Below are positions 36,801 to 44,302 of a DNA stretch of 64,000 nt, piece after piece. The DNA lies in contig OZ255630.1 of assembly GCA_965276825.1 (NCBI GenBank), forward strand, positions 2,480,001 through 2,544,000, written 5' to 3'. Made by a program: the position numbers and the translations under genes. The notes under the pieces are model-generated. The model saw only the letters and a program-made list of their open reading frames with translations. It did not search any database and had not been told where the DNA came from. Each line of letters starts with the position of its first letter. The first letter of the stretch is position 1. Origin of the DNA: G965276765 sp965276825 (GTDB lineage: Bacteria > Actinomycetota > Acidimicrobiia > Acidimicrobiales > Palsa-688).

Positions 36801-37397
36801 CCGGCCCCGCACCTCCAGGCGGTCGATCGACGCCAGGGCCACGTGCAGCGACCACAACCCCCCGAGGGCGGCGGCCCCGAGCGAGCCGACGTCCAGCGGG
36901 GCGGGACAGCACCCGGCGACGGCCCTGGCCGCGCCCAGGCGGTCACGCCCGACCGCCCACCAGGCGTCTCGCAGGCGGCCGATGGCGGCATTGACCTCCT
37001 CGACCGCCGCACTGTCGAGGGACCCGGCACCCGCGTCGAGGCCGCCTTCGATCCTGGCCATGGCCGCGTCGAGCGGGGCGACGGCGGCGGCGATGGCGTC
37101 CACGGCGGGCAGGACCGGCTCGGGCCGGCCGGCTCCTGCCGGGGGGACGCCCACGCCCGGGGCGGGACCGGCGTGGGCCCCGGCCAGCATGCAGGCCAGC
37201 CCGACGGGGCCGCGCAGCTGCCGGTCCACCTCCTCGAGGCGCCCCGCCAGATCGTCGACGAGGGCGGCCAGGTCCGCGTCGGCCGGGTCCGTGGCCGCCA
37301 ACCCGTCGGCCACCCCGCCGACCGCAGCCAGCAGCCCGGCGAGCTCCGGCGCGCCCCTGCGGCTCGGACGGCCGAGGACAGCGACGATCCCGCACAT
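33891..37397 (-). CDS. Double-length glucosamine-6-phosphate synthase-like protein (GlmS superfamily)
   Basis: A 1168-residue protein, about twice canonical GlmS (about 610). It begins MCGIVAVLGR with the amidotransferase Cys2, but then carries an extra, mostly helical segment of about 180 residues before RGRDSAGVHVL (198-207), the counterpart of RGYDSAG. HTRWASVGVVSEANAHP (291-307) and NGDVDNHAEL (326-335) complete the glutaminase. SIS domain 1 (545-675) has AISQSGTTADTN and VASTKAF; SIS domain 2 (720-840) has VVGSGPDLVAAAEIRIKLSE and DKKHIDL. A KTVTVG at 963-968 resembles the catalytic C-tail of GlmS, and 200 further residues follow. ATG 37397 puts Cys at position 2 as required. Translation is coupled to acpS. 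It likely makes glucosamine-6-P with GlmM 4 kb away, but a second canonical GlmS elsewhere would change that view. Confidence 0.85.
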   Translation of the reverse strand: MCGIVAVLGRPSRRGAPELAGLLAAVGGVADGLAATDPADADLAALVDDLAGRLEEVDRQLRGPVGLACMLAGAHAGPAPGVGVPPAGAGRPEPVLPAVDAIAAAVAPLDAAMARIEGGLDAGAGSLDSAAVEEVNAAIGRLRDAWWAVGRDRLGAARAVAGCCPAPLDVGSLGAAALGGLWSLHVALASIDRLEVRGRDSAGVHVLVTGHGLDLDTPEVAALLASRAADPLFASMAVRSPAGALSLVYKAAAEIGELGDNVRALRAAVAADRLLGAALASPDARVTVLGHTRWASVGVVSEANAHPVNSDELGRRDGPYVTAALNGDVDNHAELRLADGLELHAEITTDAKVIPTMIARRIDAGEVTSEAFRTTVGRFDGSVAVAASSADDPDRIELALRGSGQSLYVGLADDAFVVASEPYGLVEETSRFVRMDGEVTRGQVVSLARHAAGTTAGVTRATYDGGLLPVDEGDVSVAEITTRDIDRAGFPHFLLKEVSEAPASLRKTLRGKILAGSDGRLTVRLGPDVLPPAVVAAVADHRITRVLVIGQGTAAVAGRAVADAFSRSLPGVVTSALPATELSGFGLSDDMSDTLTVAISQSGTTADTNRTVDLVRARRGAVVAVVNRRNSDLTAKADGVLYTSDGRDVEMAVASTKAFYSQVAAGWLLAIGLAGAAGVADESADARLRALRELPAALDTVLAERPAIAAVAASLAPPRRYWAVVGSGPDLVAAAEIRIKLSELCYRSIAADVTEDKKHIDLSCEPLILVCASGLSGPNADDVAKEVAIYRAHKAAPVVIAAAGETARFAHACDVIAVPRTDPALSFVLAAMVGHLFGYEAAVSIDGQALPLRAARSIVEAEVASSGGELTDLSVGPAIGVAVAPFLDGLRAGSYDGNLSASTTVRLVGLLRYVTGVIPIDGYELESGKVASPGVLVADLLEALGDAIDELTRPVDAIKHQAKTVTVGISRNEDALLALPLVHDTLSAGASADLLGYRALRTLGVLDGAVDEVLGFTRYRIDGSLGAERRGEWPTATVIDQGGIATTLRSRTASDPRLRGSKHRAAEEREVTVVRGASDGRTVVLVPEVKANTVTGLSLLHVRFAGHLDPVAAAEVLEGYRGRYAALRDAVTETEPSFDDARLAVVPLLDLLTQPVNVLARQWRPAAP

Positions 37398-37533
37398 GGC
37401 CGTAGAGGGTAACCGGGCCACCCTTGCGGGGGGTCGGAGGCCGAGCACCAGAGCGCCCCCACCTGAGCGCCGACTGAGAGCCGCGGCCCGGCATGACGCC
37501 ACGGGAGCGCCTCCCTTTCCCTAGTCTTGTCCA

Positions 37534-38814
37534 ATGGTTGGCATCGAGCGAGAGGCGGCTGGGGGATCCTTCTACCCGATGGCCACCAGCACCCCGACCT
37601 CGACCTCGACCCCCCTGAGCGCCCACCGCCCCCGGTCCCCGCGCGCCGCCGAGGAGGCCAGGCGCCGCCGGCGTCGCGTCTACCGCCGTCGCCGGATCGC
37701 CCTCAGCGTGATCCTGGCCTTCGTGCTGGTGTTCGTCTACGTGCTGTGGTCGTTCTTCGGGGCGGTCACCACGCCGGGCAACCAGAGCTTCAGCGCCAAG
37801 TGGTCCGACTGGCTGCGGTCCCACCACGCCGCGTTCATCGTCAACCCGATCGAGCAGTGGTACTACAGCTCCAAGGCGCCGCCCAAGGGCGGCCGGCCCC
37901 ACGGGCTCAACAAGCTGCCATCCGCCGCCTCACCGCCCGCACCCAGGGCCAGGGTCGTGGTCGCCCACCTGCCGTCCCCCCCCGCCGTCCCTCTCGTCGT
38001 CAGCCCGGCCCTGCCGGGCGAGGGCAGGTGGCAGTCGGTCGGCCCGAGCGTCGACGGCTACCCGACCATGGAGGTGGCGCAGTTTCGCGCCGACACCACC
38101 TACACCTCCCAGATCACCTCGGCGGTCTGGATCGACCCGTTGCTGACCCGCGTCGAATCCGTCCCCGGGTCCCAGGAGCCGGGAGGGACCTGGAGCCACC
38201 CGCCCCACGTGACCGCCGCCGAGCTGCCCAAGGCGCTCGCCGCCTTCAACGGTGGGTTCCGCTTCGCCGACGCCCAGGGCGGCTACGAGCTGGACGGCCA
38301 CGTCGCGGTGCCCCTCCACCAGGGCGCGGCGTCGCTGGTCATCTACCGCAACGGCCGGGTCGACATCGGTACCTGGGGCACCGAGGTGCACCAGACGCCG
38401 CAGGTCGCCTCGGTCCTGCAGAACCTGGTGCCGATGGTCGACCACGGCCAGATCACCCACGATGCCAGCTACACCGACGCCTCCATCTGGGGCAACACCC
38501 TCGGCGCCGCCACCATCGTCGCCCGCAGCGGGGTCGGCGTCACCGCCGACGGCGGCCTGGTCTACGTGGCCGGCCCGGCGCTCAGCGCCAGGACCCTCGC
38601 CGAGTCGCTGCAGCGGGCCGGGGCGGTGCGGGCCATGACCCTCGACATCAACCCCGAGTGGGTCACGTTCAACTTCTTCTCCCACCTCTCCCCGTCGAGC
38701 CCCTCCACCGTCAGCCCGGCCGCCCTGTACCCCCAGATGCAGCGCCCCGCCTACCGCTACCTGCCCCAGGGCGGGGCGGAGAGCCGGGACTTTTTCCTGA
38801 TCTCGCAGCGCTAG
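37534..38814 (+). CDS. Phosphodiester glycosidase (NAGPA-domain) membrane protein
   Basis: A 426-residue protein. A basic cytoplasmic start is followed by one membrane helix (about 56-75, LSVILAFVLVFVYVLWSFFGAV) and an extracellular NAGPA/DUF2233 domain, typified by LAAFNGGFRF, SIWGNTLGAAT and a final RTLAESLQRAGAVRAMTLD and INPEW. Such domains cleave phosphodiester-linked sugars; in bacteria they are usually exported and sometimes linked to exopolysaccharide. Start ATG 37534; ATG 37579 is a plausible shorter start. It precedes the two-component genes on the same strand by 61 bp, which may or may not be co-transcribed. Confidence 0.82.
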   Translation: MVGIEREAAGGSFYPMATSTPTSTSTPLSAHRPRSPRAAEEARRRRRRVYRRRRIALSVILAFVLVFVYVLWSFFGAVTTPGNQSFSAKWSDWLRSHHAAFIVNPIEQWYYSSKAPPKGGRPHGLNKLPSAASPPAPRARVVVAHLPSPPAVPLVVSPALPGEGRWQSVGPSVDGYPTMEVAQFRADTTYTSQITSAVWIDPLLTRVESVPGSQEPGGTWSHPPHVTAAELPKALAAFNGGFRFADAQGGYELDGHVAVPLHQGAASLVIYRNGRVDIGTWGTEVHQTPQVASVLQNLVPMVDHGQITHDASYTDASIWGNTLGAATIVARSGVGVTADGGLVYVAGPALSARTLAESLQRAGAVRAMTLDINPEWVTFNFFSHLSPSSPSTVSPAALYPQMQRPAYRYLPQGGAESRDFFLISQR

Positions 38815-38875
38815 ACGTCCCACCGCTCCGGGCGGGCGCCCCCGTCGCCCTTCGGGCGCGTGCCATCCTCGTCGG

Positions 38876-39577
38876 GTGCGCGTGCTGGTGGTCGAGGACG
38901 ACGACGGGATCGCCGAGCCCCTCGTCGAAGGGCTCAGGCGGGAGGGGTTCGAGACCACGCGGGTCGCGACGGGGGCCGAGGCCCTGGCCGACACCACCGC
39001 CGAGCTGGTGCTGCTCGACCTCGGCCTGCCCGACATCGACGGCTACACGGTCTGCCGCGAGCTGCGCGGCCGGTCCCGGATCCCGATCATCGCCGTCACC
39101 GCCAGGGGCGCCGAGGTCGACCGGGTCGTCGGCCTCGAGCTCGGCGCGGACGACTACCTGGTCAAGCCGTTCGGCTTCCGCGAGCTCGTGGCCCGCATCC
39201 GGGCCGTCACCCGCCGCGCGTCGGCGCCAATGGGGGGCGACGACGCCATCGAGGTGCTGGTCCAGCAACTCGGGCGGCTGAGCGTCGACCGCAGGCAGCG
39301 CCGGGTCCACGTGGACGGCGACGAGATCAACCTGTCACCCAAGGAGTTCGATCTGCTGGCCCTGCTCGCCGAGGACCCGGGCGCGGTGGTGACCCGCCAG
39401 CAGATCCTCGAGGAGGTGTGGGACCCGCACTGGTACGGCCCGACCAAGACGGTGGACGTCCACGTGGCCTCGCTGCGCAAGAAGCTCGGCCATCCCGAGT
39501 GGATCGAGACCGTCCGGCGCGTCGGCCTGCGCCTCGGCCCGACCATCGGCGAGCCGGCGCCCTCCGCGACGCGTTGA
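38876..39577 (+). CDS. OmpR/PhoB-family response regulator
   Basis: A 233-residue regulator. The receiver domain has VVEDDDG (Asp9/Asp10 acidic pocket), phosphoacceptor Asp48 in LLDLGLPDIDG, Thr in AVTARG and Lys in DDYLVKPF. The C-terminal winged helix carries LSPKEFDLLALLAEDPGAVV and TVDVHVASLRKKLG. GTG 38876. Its stop overlaps the kinase TTG (TTGA), so the pair is translated in fixed ratio. The signal and target genes are not apparent. Confidence 0.93.
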   Translation: MRVLVVEDDDGIAEPLVEGLRREGFETTRVATGAEALADTTAELVLLDLGLPDIDGYTVCRELRGRSRIPIIAVTARGAEVDRVVGLELGADDYLVKPFGFRELVARIRAVTRRASAPMGGDDAIEVLVQQLGRLSVDRRQRRVHVDGDEINLSPKEFDLLALLAEDPGAVVTRQQILEEVWDPHWYGPTKTVDVHVASLRKKLGHPEWIETVRRVGLRLGPTIGEPAPSATR

Positions 39578-41076
39578 CCCGGCGCCTGCTGCTCTCCTAC
39601 CTGGGGGTGGCCTGCCTGATCCTCCTCGTCCTCGAGGTCCCCTTCGGCGTGCTGCAGGCCAGGCACGAGCGCCAGCTGGTCACCGCCCAGGTCGCCCAGG
39701 AGGCCACCAGCCTGTCGCTGGCCGCCGAGAACGACGTCGACGGCGGCAACCTGGCCCTCCTCCGCAGGCTGGTCGACCAGTACCGGATCAGGACCGGCGG
39801 GGACGTGTCGGTCGTCGACGCCCACGGCCACGTCCTCGCGGCCGCCGACCCGGGAGGCCGCGACACTGTCGGCGTCGGTCGCACCGCCGTCACCGGGGCC
39901 CTGGCGGGCACGGTGACCGCCGGCCTGGTCGTCCACGGCCACCGCGCCACCGCGGTGGCCGCCTCTCCGGTCGGCGCGGACGCCAGGCCGGCCGGCGCGG
40001 TGCTCCTCCTCGCCCCCGCCGGCCCCTACCTCGACCGGACCGAGGACACCTGGCTGGCCCTCGCCGGCTTCGCCGGGGGCGTGCTCGTGCTCACCTGCCT
40101 GGTCGGGCTCGCGCTGGCCCGCAGCCTGACCCGTCCGGTCGCCAGGCTGCAGGCCGCGGTGACCGAGCTCGGTGCCGGCCACCTGGCGGCCAGGGCCGAC
40201 GACGGGCACGGGCCGGCCGAGATGCGGGCCCTGGCCGGTCGCTTCAACCAGATGGCCGCCAGGATCGAGCAGCTCATCGGCGCGCAGTCCCAGTTCGTGG
40301 CCGACGCGTCCCACCAGCTGCGGTCGCCCCTGACCGCGCTGCGCCTGCGCCTCGAAAACCTCGAGGCCGAGGTGGGCGACGCCGACGGAGTGGCCGCCAC
40401 CAACGCGGCCACCGGAGTAACAGCCGCCACCAACGCGGCCACCGGAGTAACAGCCGCCACCAACGCGGCCACCGGAGTAACAGCCGCCGCCAGCGTGGCC
40501 GCCGCCGGCCGGGAGGTGCAGCGCCTCTCGCGCCTGGTCGACGGGCTGCTCGTGCTCAACCGGGCCGAGCAGGCCCCGCCCGACCGCCGTCCCGTCGACA
40601 TCAGGACCGTGATCGCCGAGCGCTGCGAGGCCTGGGAGGCGCTGGCCGCCGAGCGCCACATCGCCCTGCGCACCACCGACGGCACCGACCGGGCCCCGGT
40701 GGCCGCGCTGGTCCCCGGCGACCTCGACCAGGTGCTCGACAACCTCCTGGCCAACGCCCTGGACGCCAGCCCCGGCCACGCCGGCATCCGGGTCGAGCTC
40801 CGCCAGGAGCGCGGCGCGTCGGTGACCATCCACGTCGCCGACCAGGGACCCGGCATGTCCGGGCCCGACCGCGAGCGGGCCTTCGACCGGTTCTGGCAGG
40901 GCGCGGGTCAGCGGGGCGGCAACAGCGGCCTCGGCCTGGCCATCGTCCGCCAGCTCGGCGAGCGCAACGACCTGACCGTCCGCCTCGACCCCGCCCCCGG
41001 CGGTGGGCTCGACGCCGTCGTGGTCGTGGCCGCCCAGCCGGCGTCGCGCGCCGCCCCCGACCCGGTCAGGGCCTGA
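39574..41076 (+). CDS. Sensor histidine kinase with minisatellite in its dimerization hairpin
   Basis: A 500-residue membrane kinase. Two membrane helices (about 5-25 and 155-175) flank an outer sensor domain; a HAMP helix pair follows (SLTRPVARLQAAVTELGAG and EMRALAGRFNQMAARIE). The phosphorylated His247 is in ADASHQLRSPL, then NLLANALDAS (N box), DQGPGMS (G1) and NSGLGLAIVR (G2). Between the two DHp helices lie three exact 10-residue repeats ending in a degenerate fourth (residues 274-303, TNAATGVTAA pattern), encoded by a 30-bp tandem repeat. The start is TTG 39574, overlapping the regulator stop. It forms a pair with the OmpR-type regulator. Confidence 0.9.
   Translation: MTRRLLLSYLGVACLILLVLEVPFGVLQARHERQLVTAQVAQEATSLSLAAENDVDGGNLALLRRLVDQYRIRTGGDVSVVDAHGHVLAAADPGGRDTVGVGRTAVTGALAGTVTAGLVVHGHRATAVAASPVGADARPAGAVLLLAPAGPYLDRTEDTWLALAGFAGGVLVLTCLVGLALARSLTRPVARLQAAVTELGAGHLAARADDGHGPAEMRALAGRFNQMAARIEQLIGAQSQFVADASHQLRSPLTALRLRLENLEAEVGDADGVAATNAATGVTAATNAATGVTAATNAATGVTAAASVAAAGREVQRLSRLVDGLLVLNRAEQAPPDRRPVDIRTVIAERCEAWEALAAERHIALRTTDGTDRAPVAALVPGDLDQVLDNLLANALDASPGHAGIRVELRQERGASVTIHVADQGPGMSGPDRERAFDRFWQGAGQRGGNSGLGLAIVRQLGERNDLTVRLDPAPGGGLDAVVVVAAQPASRAAPDPVRA
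40393..40482. repeat. 30-bp tandem repeat inside the histidine kinase gene, three exact copies
   Basis: Unit GCCGCCACCAACGCGGCCAC plus CGGAGTAACA, starting at 40393, 40423 and 40453 and followed by a decayed partial copy. The period is a multiple of three, so it lengthens or shortens the protein without a frameshift, at the turn of the DHp helical hairpin directly after the phosphorylation site. Confidence 0.95.
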
Positions 41077-41088
41077 CCGCTCGGTGAC

Positions 41089-42435
41089 TCAGCGCCCGAG
41101 GGCGTGGCCGACCGTGGCGACCAGGCGCTCGGCGGCCGCCCAGGCCTGCTCCTCGCTCGGCGCCTCGACCATCACCCGCACCAGCTGCTCGGTGCCGCTC
41201 GGACGCAGCAGCACCCGGCCGCCCGCGCCGAGCTCGGCCTCCACCGCCGCCACCGCCGCCCACACCGTCCCGGCGCCGGCCAGGCGGTCGCGGTCGGCGA
41301 CGGGCACGTTGCGCAGCACCTGGGGGAAGCGGCGCATGGCCGCCCCGGCCAGGGCCCCCAACGGCTGGCCGGCCCGGACGACGAGATCCATCAGCAGCAG
41401 CCCCGACAGCACCCCGTCCCCGGTGGTGGCCACGTCGCGGAAGACCAGGTGGCCCGACTGCTCACCGCCGAGCGACCAGCGGTTGGCGTCGAGGGCGGCG
41501 AGCACGTGGCGGTCGCCGACCGGCGTGGTGACCACCTCGATGCCGGCCGCGGCCATGGCCCGGTGGAAGCCGACGTTGGTCATCACCGTGACCACGACGG
41601 TCCCCCCGGTCAGGCGCTGCCTGCGGTGCAGGTCGGTGGCGAACAGGGCCAGCAGGCGGTCGCCGTCGACGACCAGCCCGTGCTCGTCGACCGCGATCAC
41701 CCGGTCGGCGTCGCCGTCGAAGGCCAGCCCCACGTCGGCGCCGTGGTCGACGACCGCCTCCGCCAGGGCCGCGGTGTCGGTGGAGCCGCAGCCCTCGTTG
41801 ATGTTGAGCCCGTCGGGGTCGACCCCGATGGCGGCCACGACCTCCGCCCCCGCCGCCGCGAACACGCCCGGCGCCAGGTGGGCGGCCGCCCCGTGGCCGC
41901 AGTCGAGCACCACCCGCAGACCGCCCAACCCCCGCCCCTCGAGGGCGGCGAGCAGCCGGCCCGCGTACCAGGCGCCGGCGTCGGGATCGGCGCGGAGGGT
42001 CCCCACGGCCTCGCCGGTGAGCGCCGCGCCGGCTCGGGGCACCGCGCCGGCCAGGCGCCCCTCGATGGCGGCCTCGGCGCGGTCGTCGAGCTTGCGGCCA
42101 CCCGAGGCGAAGAGCTTGATGCCGTTGTCGGCGAAGGGGTTGTGCGACGCCGAGACCACCGCCGCGGCCCAGCCCCTGGCCGCGGCCACGGCGGCCACGC
42201 CGGGCGTCGACAACACCCCGACGTCGACCACATCGACCCCCGCGGCGGCGAGGCCGGCAGTGAGGGCGGCCTGGAGCATCGGGCCCGACCTGCGGGTGTC
42301 ACGGCCGACGGCCACGCACGAGCCGGGGCCGGCCAGCACCTCGCCGGCCACCCGGCCCAGGGCTACCGCCACCTCCGGCGTGAGCTCGGCGCCTGCGAGC
42401 CCGCGCAGGCCGTCGGTCCCGAACCGCAGCGTCAC
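41089..42435 (-). CDS. glmM: Phosphoglucosamine mutase
   Basis: A 448-residue enzyme converting GlcN-6-P to GlcN-1-P for UDP-GlcNAc. It begins LRFGTDGLRGLAGAE, has the phospho-serine loop VVSASHNPFADNG, the Mg site AFDGDADR and the sugar-binding GGEQSGHLVF, and ends RPSGTEQLVRVMVEA. GTG 42435 lies 23 bp after the rpsI stop, so it is the third gene of the rplM-rpsI-glmM string. It converges with the histidine kinase with 12 bp between the stops. The glmS-like protein 4 kb away provides its substrate. Confidence 0.94.
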   Translation of the reverse strand: MTLRFGTDGLRGLAGAELTPEVAVALGRVAGEVLAGPGSCVAVGRDTRRSGPMLQAALTAGLAAAGVDVVDVGVLSTPGVAAVAAARGWAAAVVSASHNPFADNGIKLFASGGRKLDDRAEAAIEGRLAGAVPRAGAALTGEAVGTLRADPDAGAWYAGRLLAALEGRGLGGLRVVLDCGHGAAAHLAPGVFAAAGAEVVAAIGVDPDGLNINEGCGSTDTAALAEAVVDHGADVGLAFDGDADRVIAVDEHGLVVDGDRLLALFATDLHRRQRLTGGTVVVTVMTNVGFHRAMAAAGIEVVTTPVGDRHVLAALDANRWSLGGEQSGHLVFRDVATTGDGVLSGLLLMDLVVRAGQPLGALAGAAMRRFPQVLRNVPVADRDRLAGAGTVWAAVAAVEAELGAGGRVLLRPSGTEQLVRVMVEAPSEEQAWAAAERLVATVGHALGR

Positions 42436-42458
42436 CGCCGTCGGCTCGCCGCTCGCGA

Positions 42459-42851
42459 TCAGCGCTTGGAGTACTGCGGAGCCTTGCGGGCCTTCTTGAG
42501 GCCGTACTTCTTGGACTCCTTCTCGCGGGCGTCGCGGGTGAGGAAGCCGGCCCGCTTCAGCGGGATGCGCATCTCGGGCTCGAGGCCGATGAGGGCGCGG
42601 GAGATGCCGTGGCGCAGCGCACCGGCCTGTCCAGAGATCCCGCCGCCGTCCATGGTGGCGTCGACGTCGTAGGCCTCCTCCTTCTCCGCCACGCGGAGGG
42701 GCTCGGTGATGATCATCCGGTGGGTCGCCGAGGGGAAGTAGTCCTCGATGGCCCGGCCGTTGACCGACACCTTGCCGGTGCCGGGACGGAAGCGCACCCG
42801 GGCGACGGCGGCCTTGCGGCGGCCGGTGGTCTGGATCAGCGGTTGGGGCAC
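42459..42851 (-). CDS. rpsI: 30S ribosomal protein S9
   Basis: A 130-residue S9 with TTGRRKAAVARVR, the GGGISGQAGALRHGISRAL core and the basic C-terminal KKYGLKKARKAPQYSKR, whose final arginine reaches the P-site tRNA. It follows rplM by 38 bp, the universal L13-S9 pair, and precedes glmM. Confidence 0.97.
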   Translation of the reverse strand: MPQPLIQTTGRRKAAVARVRFRPGTGKVSVNGRAIEDYFPSATHRMIITEPLRVAEKEEAYDVDATMDGGGISGQAGALRHGISRALIGLEPEMRIPLKRAGFLTRDAREKESKKYGLKKARKAPQYSKR

Positions 42852-42889
42852 GGGAAGGGGTAGCTCCTGGATTCGGCGACGGGCTGCGG

Positions 42890-43342
42890 TCAGCCGAGGC
42901 GGTGGACGGAGGGATCGACGGCGCGGGCCGTCGGCGACTGGGCGACGTGGGGGTGCTCGGGGCCGGCGTAGACCTTGAGCTTGCGGAGCATGTCCGCGCC
43001 GAGGGCGCCCTTCGGCAGCATCCCCTTGACCGCTCGGCGGACGGTCTCCTCGGGCTTGGTCTCGAGCAGCTGGCGGTACGAGGTGGAGCGCAGGCCACCC
43101 GGGTAGCCGGAGTGGCGGTGGTGGAACTTCTTGTCGGCCTTGTCGCTGGTCATCTGGACCTTGGCCGCGTTGACGATGACCACGTGGTCACCGGTGTCGA
43201 CGTGGGGAGCGAAGATGGCCTTGTGCTTGCCCCGCAGCAGCCTGGCCACCTCCGACGCCAGGCGCCCGAGGACGGCACCGTCGGCGTCGACCAGGAGCCA
43301 CTCACGCTGGATGTCGGCCGGCTTGGGGGTGAACGTGCGCAC
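42890..43342 (-). CDS. rplM: 50S ribosomal protein L13
   Basis: A 150-residue L13 with REWLLVDADGAVLGRLAS, VARLLRGKHKAIF, DKKFHHRHSGYPGGL and KGMLPKGALGADML. Typical length. First gene of the rplM-rpsI(-glmM) transcription unit, with a good promoter and a palindromic leader upstream. Confidence 0.97.
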   Translation of the reverse strand: MRTFTPKPADIQREWLLVDADGAVLGRLASEVARLLRGKHKAIFAPHVDTGDHVVIVNAAKVQMTSDKADKKFHHRHSGYPGGLRSTSYRQLLETKPEETVRRAVKGMLPKGALGADMLRKLKVYAGPEHPHVAQSPTARAVDPSVHRLG

Positions 43343-43412
43343 GAAGAGACCTCGGGACGGGAGAGCGGAAAGGGCATCGCCGAGGCGGTCTGGTCGCAGG
43401 CACGCGAGCAGA

Positions 43413-43426
43413 GGCCCGGCCGGGCC
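43413..43426. promoter_or_regulatory. Perfect 14-bp palindrome in the rplM leader
   Basis: GGCCCGGCCGGGCC lies at the expected 5' end of the rplM-rpsI mRNA, immediately downstream of the promoter predicted at 43435-43463. It could be a structured 5' stem in an 85-base leader used for autogenous control by a ribosomal protein, as known for other rplM leaders, or a chance GC palindrome. Confidence 0.5.
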
Positions 43427-43434
43427 GAAGGATC

Positions 43435-43463
43435 AGGATAGAGGCTGCGCCGCCCGGTGGCAA
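43435..43463 (-). promoter_or_regulatory. Promoter of rplM-rpsI
   Basis: On the minus strand TTGCCA (43458-43463) and TATCCT (43435-43440) are separated by exactly 17 bases, a near-consensus sigma-A-type promoter, and the best -35/-10 pair that I noticed in this window. Transcription would start at about 43428, leaving a leader of about 86 bases before the rplM ATG at 43342. Confidence 0.7.
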
Positions 43464-43527
43464 TCGGGCCGGGATCCGGGGGTCGCCGACCGCCCGGAGC
43501 GGTGTGGCGGCTGACCGTCCCGCCGGC

Positions 43528-43557
43528 TTGGTGGAGGTCGCGACGAATGCTTAGAGT
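43528..43557 (+). promoter_or_regulatory. Candidate promoter of ctaC, implying a leaderless transcript
   Basis: TTGGTG (43528-43533) and TAGAGT (43552-43557) with an 18-base spacer lie directly before ctaC. The -10 box ends 8 bases before the GTG at 43565, so transcription would begin at or within one or two bases of the start codon. No Shine-Dalgarno is visible before that GTG, consistent with a leaderless mRNA, which is common in actinobacteria. Confidence 0.45.
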
Positions 43558-43564
43558 CACCTGA

Positions 43565-44302
43565 GTGAGCCCCCTCGCAACCCGACTCCTGGCCACCAAC
43601 TTCGGTGGCCCGAACGGTGTCACGACCAACTCGGCCTCGGTCAACAACCTGTGGCGCATCACGTACTACATCGCCATCCCGCTCGGGCTGCTCGTCATCG
43701 GGCTGATCGTGTGGTGCATCGTGCGCTACCGGGTCAGGCCCGGTGACACCCGCAGGCCCAAGCAGTTCCAGTACCACATCCCCCTCGAGGCCACCTACAC
43801 CATCGTGCCGCTGATCCTCGTGGCCGTGGTCTTCGGCTTCATGTACGGGGTGGAGAACAAGGAGACCAACCTCACCAAGCGCCCGGCCGTGGCCATCACC
43901 GTCGAGGGCTTCCAGTGGGGTTGGAAGTTCGGCTACGCCAACGGCTTCCAGGAGTACGGCTCGATCGCCACGCAGCCGAACATCAACAACGACTCGACGC
44001 TGCCCATCCTCACCATGCCGGCCAACGAGACCGTGCAGTTCACCCTGCGCAGCGACGACGTCAACCACTCCTTCTACGTGCCCGAGTTCCTCTTCAAGCG
44101 GGACATGATCCAGGGCGTCAACAACGTCGTCGACATCAACGTCACCCAGCCGGGGACCTTCATCGGCGAGTGCACCCAGCTGTGCGGCACCTACCACGCG
44201 TTCATGCGCTTCGAGGTCAACGTGCTACCCAAACAGGCCTACAACGCCTGGTACGGCCATCTGAAGGCCAACACGGTCCACTACGCCGGAGGAGCCAAGT
44301 GA
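43565..44302 (+). CDS. ctaC: Cytochrome c oxidase subunit II
   Basis: A 245-residue subunit II with two membrane helices (about 32-55 and 80-98), then the CuA domain: His in DDVNHSFYVPEF and the cysteine loop GECTQLCGTYHAFM, giving the His/Cys/Cys/Met/Glu set that takes electrons from the diheme QcrC. No lipobox is obvious. Starts at GTG 43565. It overlaps ctaD as GTGA. Confidence 0.95.
   Translation: MSPLATRLLATNFGGPNGVTTNSASVNNLWRITYYIAIPLGLLVIGLIVWCIVRYRVRPGDTRRPKQFQYHIPLEATYTIVPLILVAVVFGFMYGVENKETNLTKRPAVAITVEGFQWGWKFGYANGFQEYGSIATQPNINNDSTLPILTMPANETVQFTLRSDDVNHSFYVPEFLFKRDMIQGVNNVVDINVTQPGTFIGECTQLCGTYHAFMRFEVNVLPKQAYNAWYGHLKANTVHYAGGAK

Noticed and set aside
37398..37533. Possible glmS ribozyme upstream of the glmS-like gene
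   Set aside because: The short interval before the ATG at 37397 lacks the conserved glmS ribozyme core; nothing recognisable was seen.
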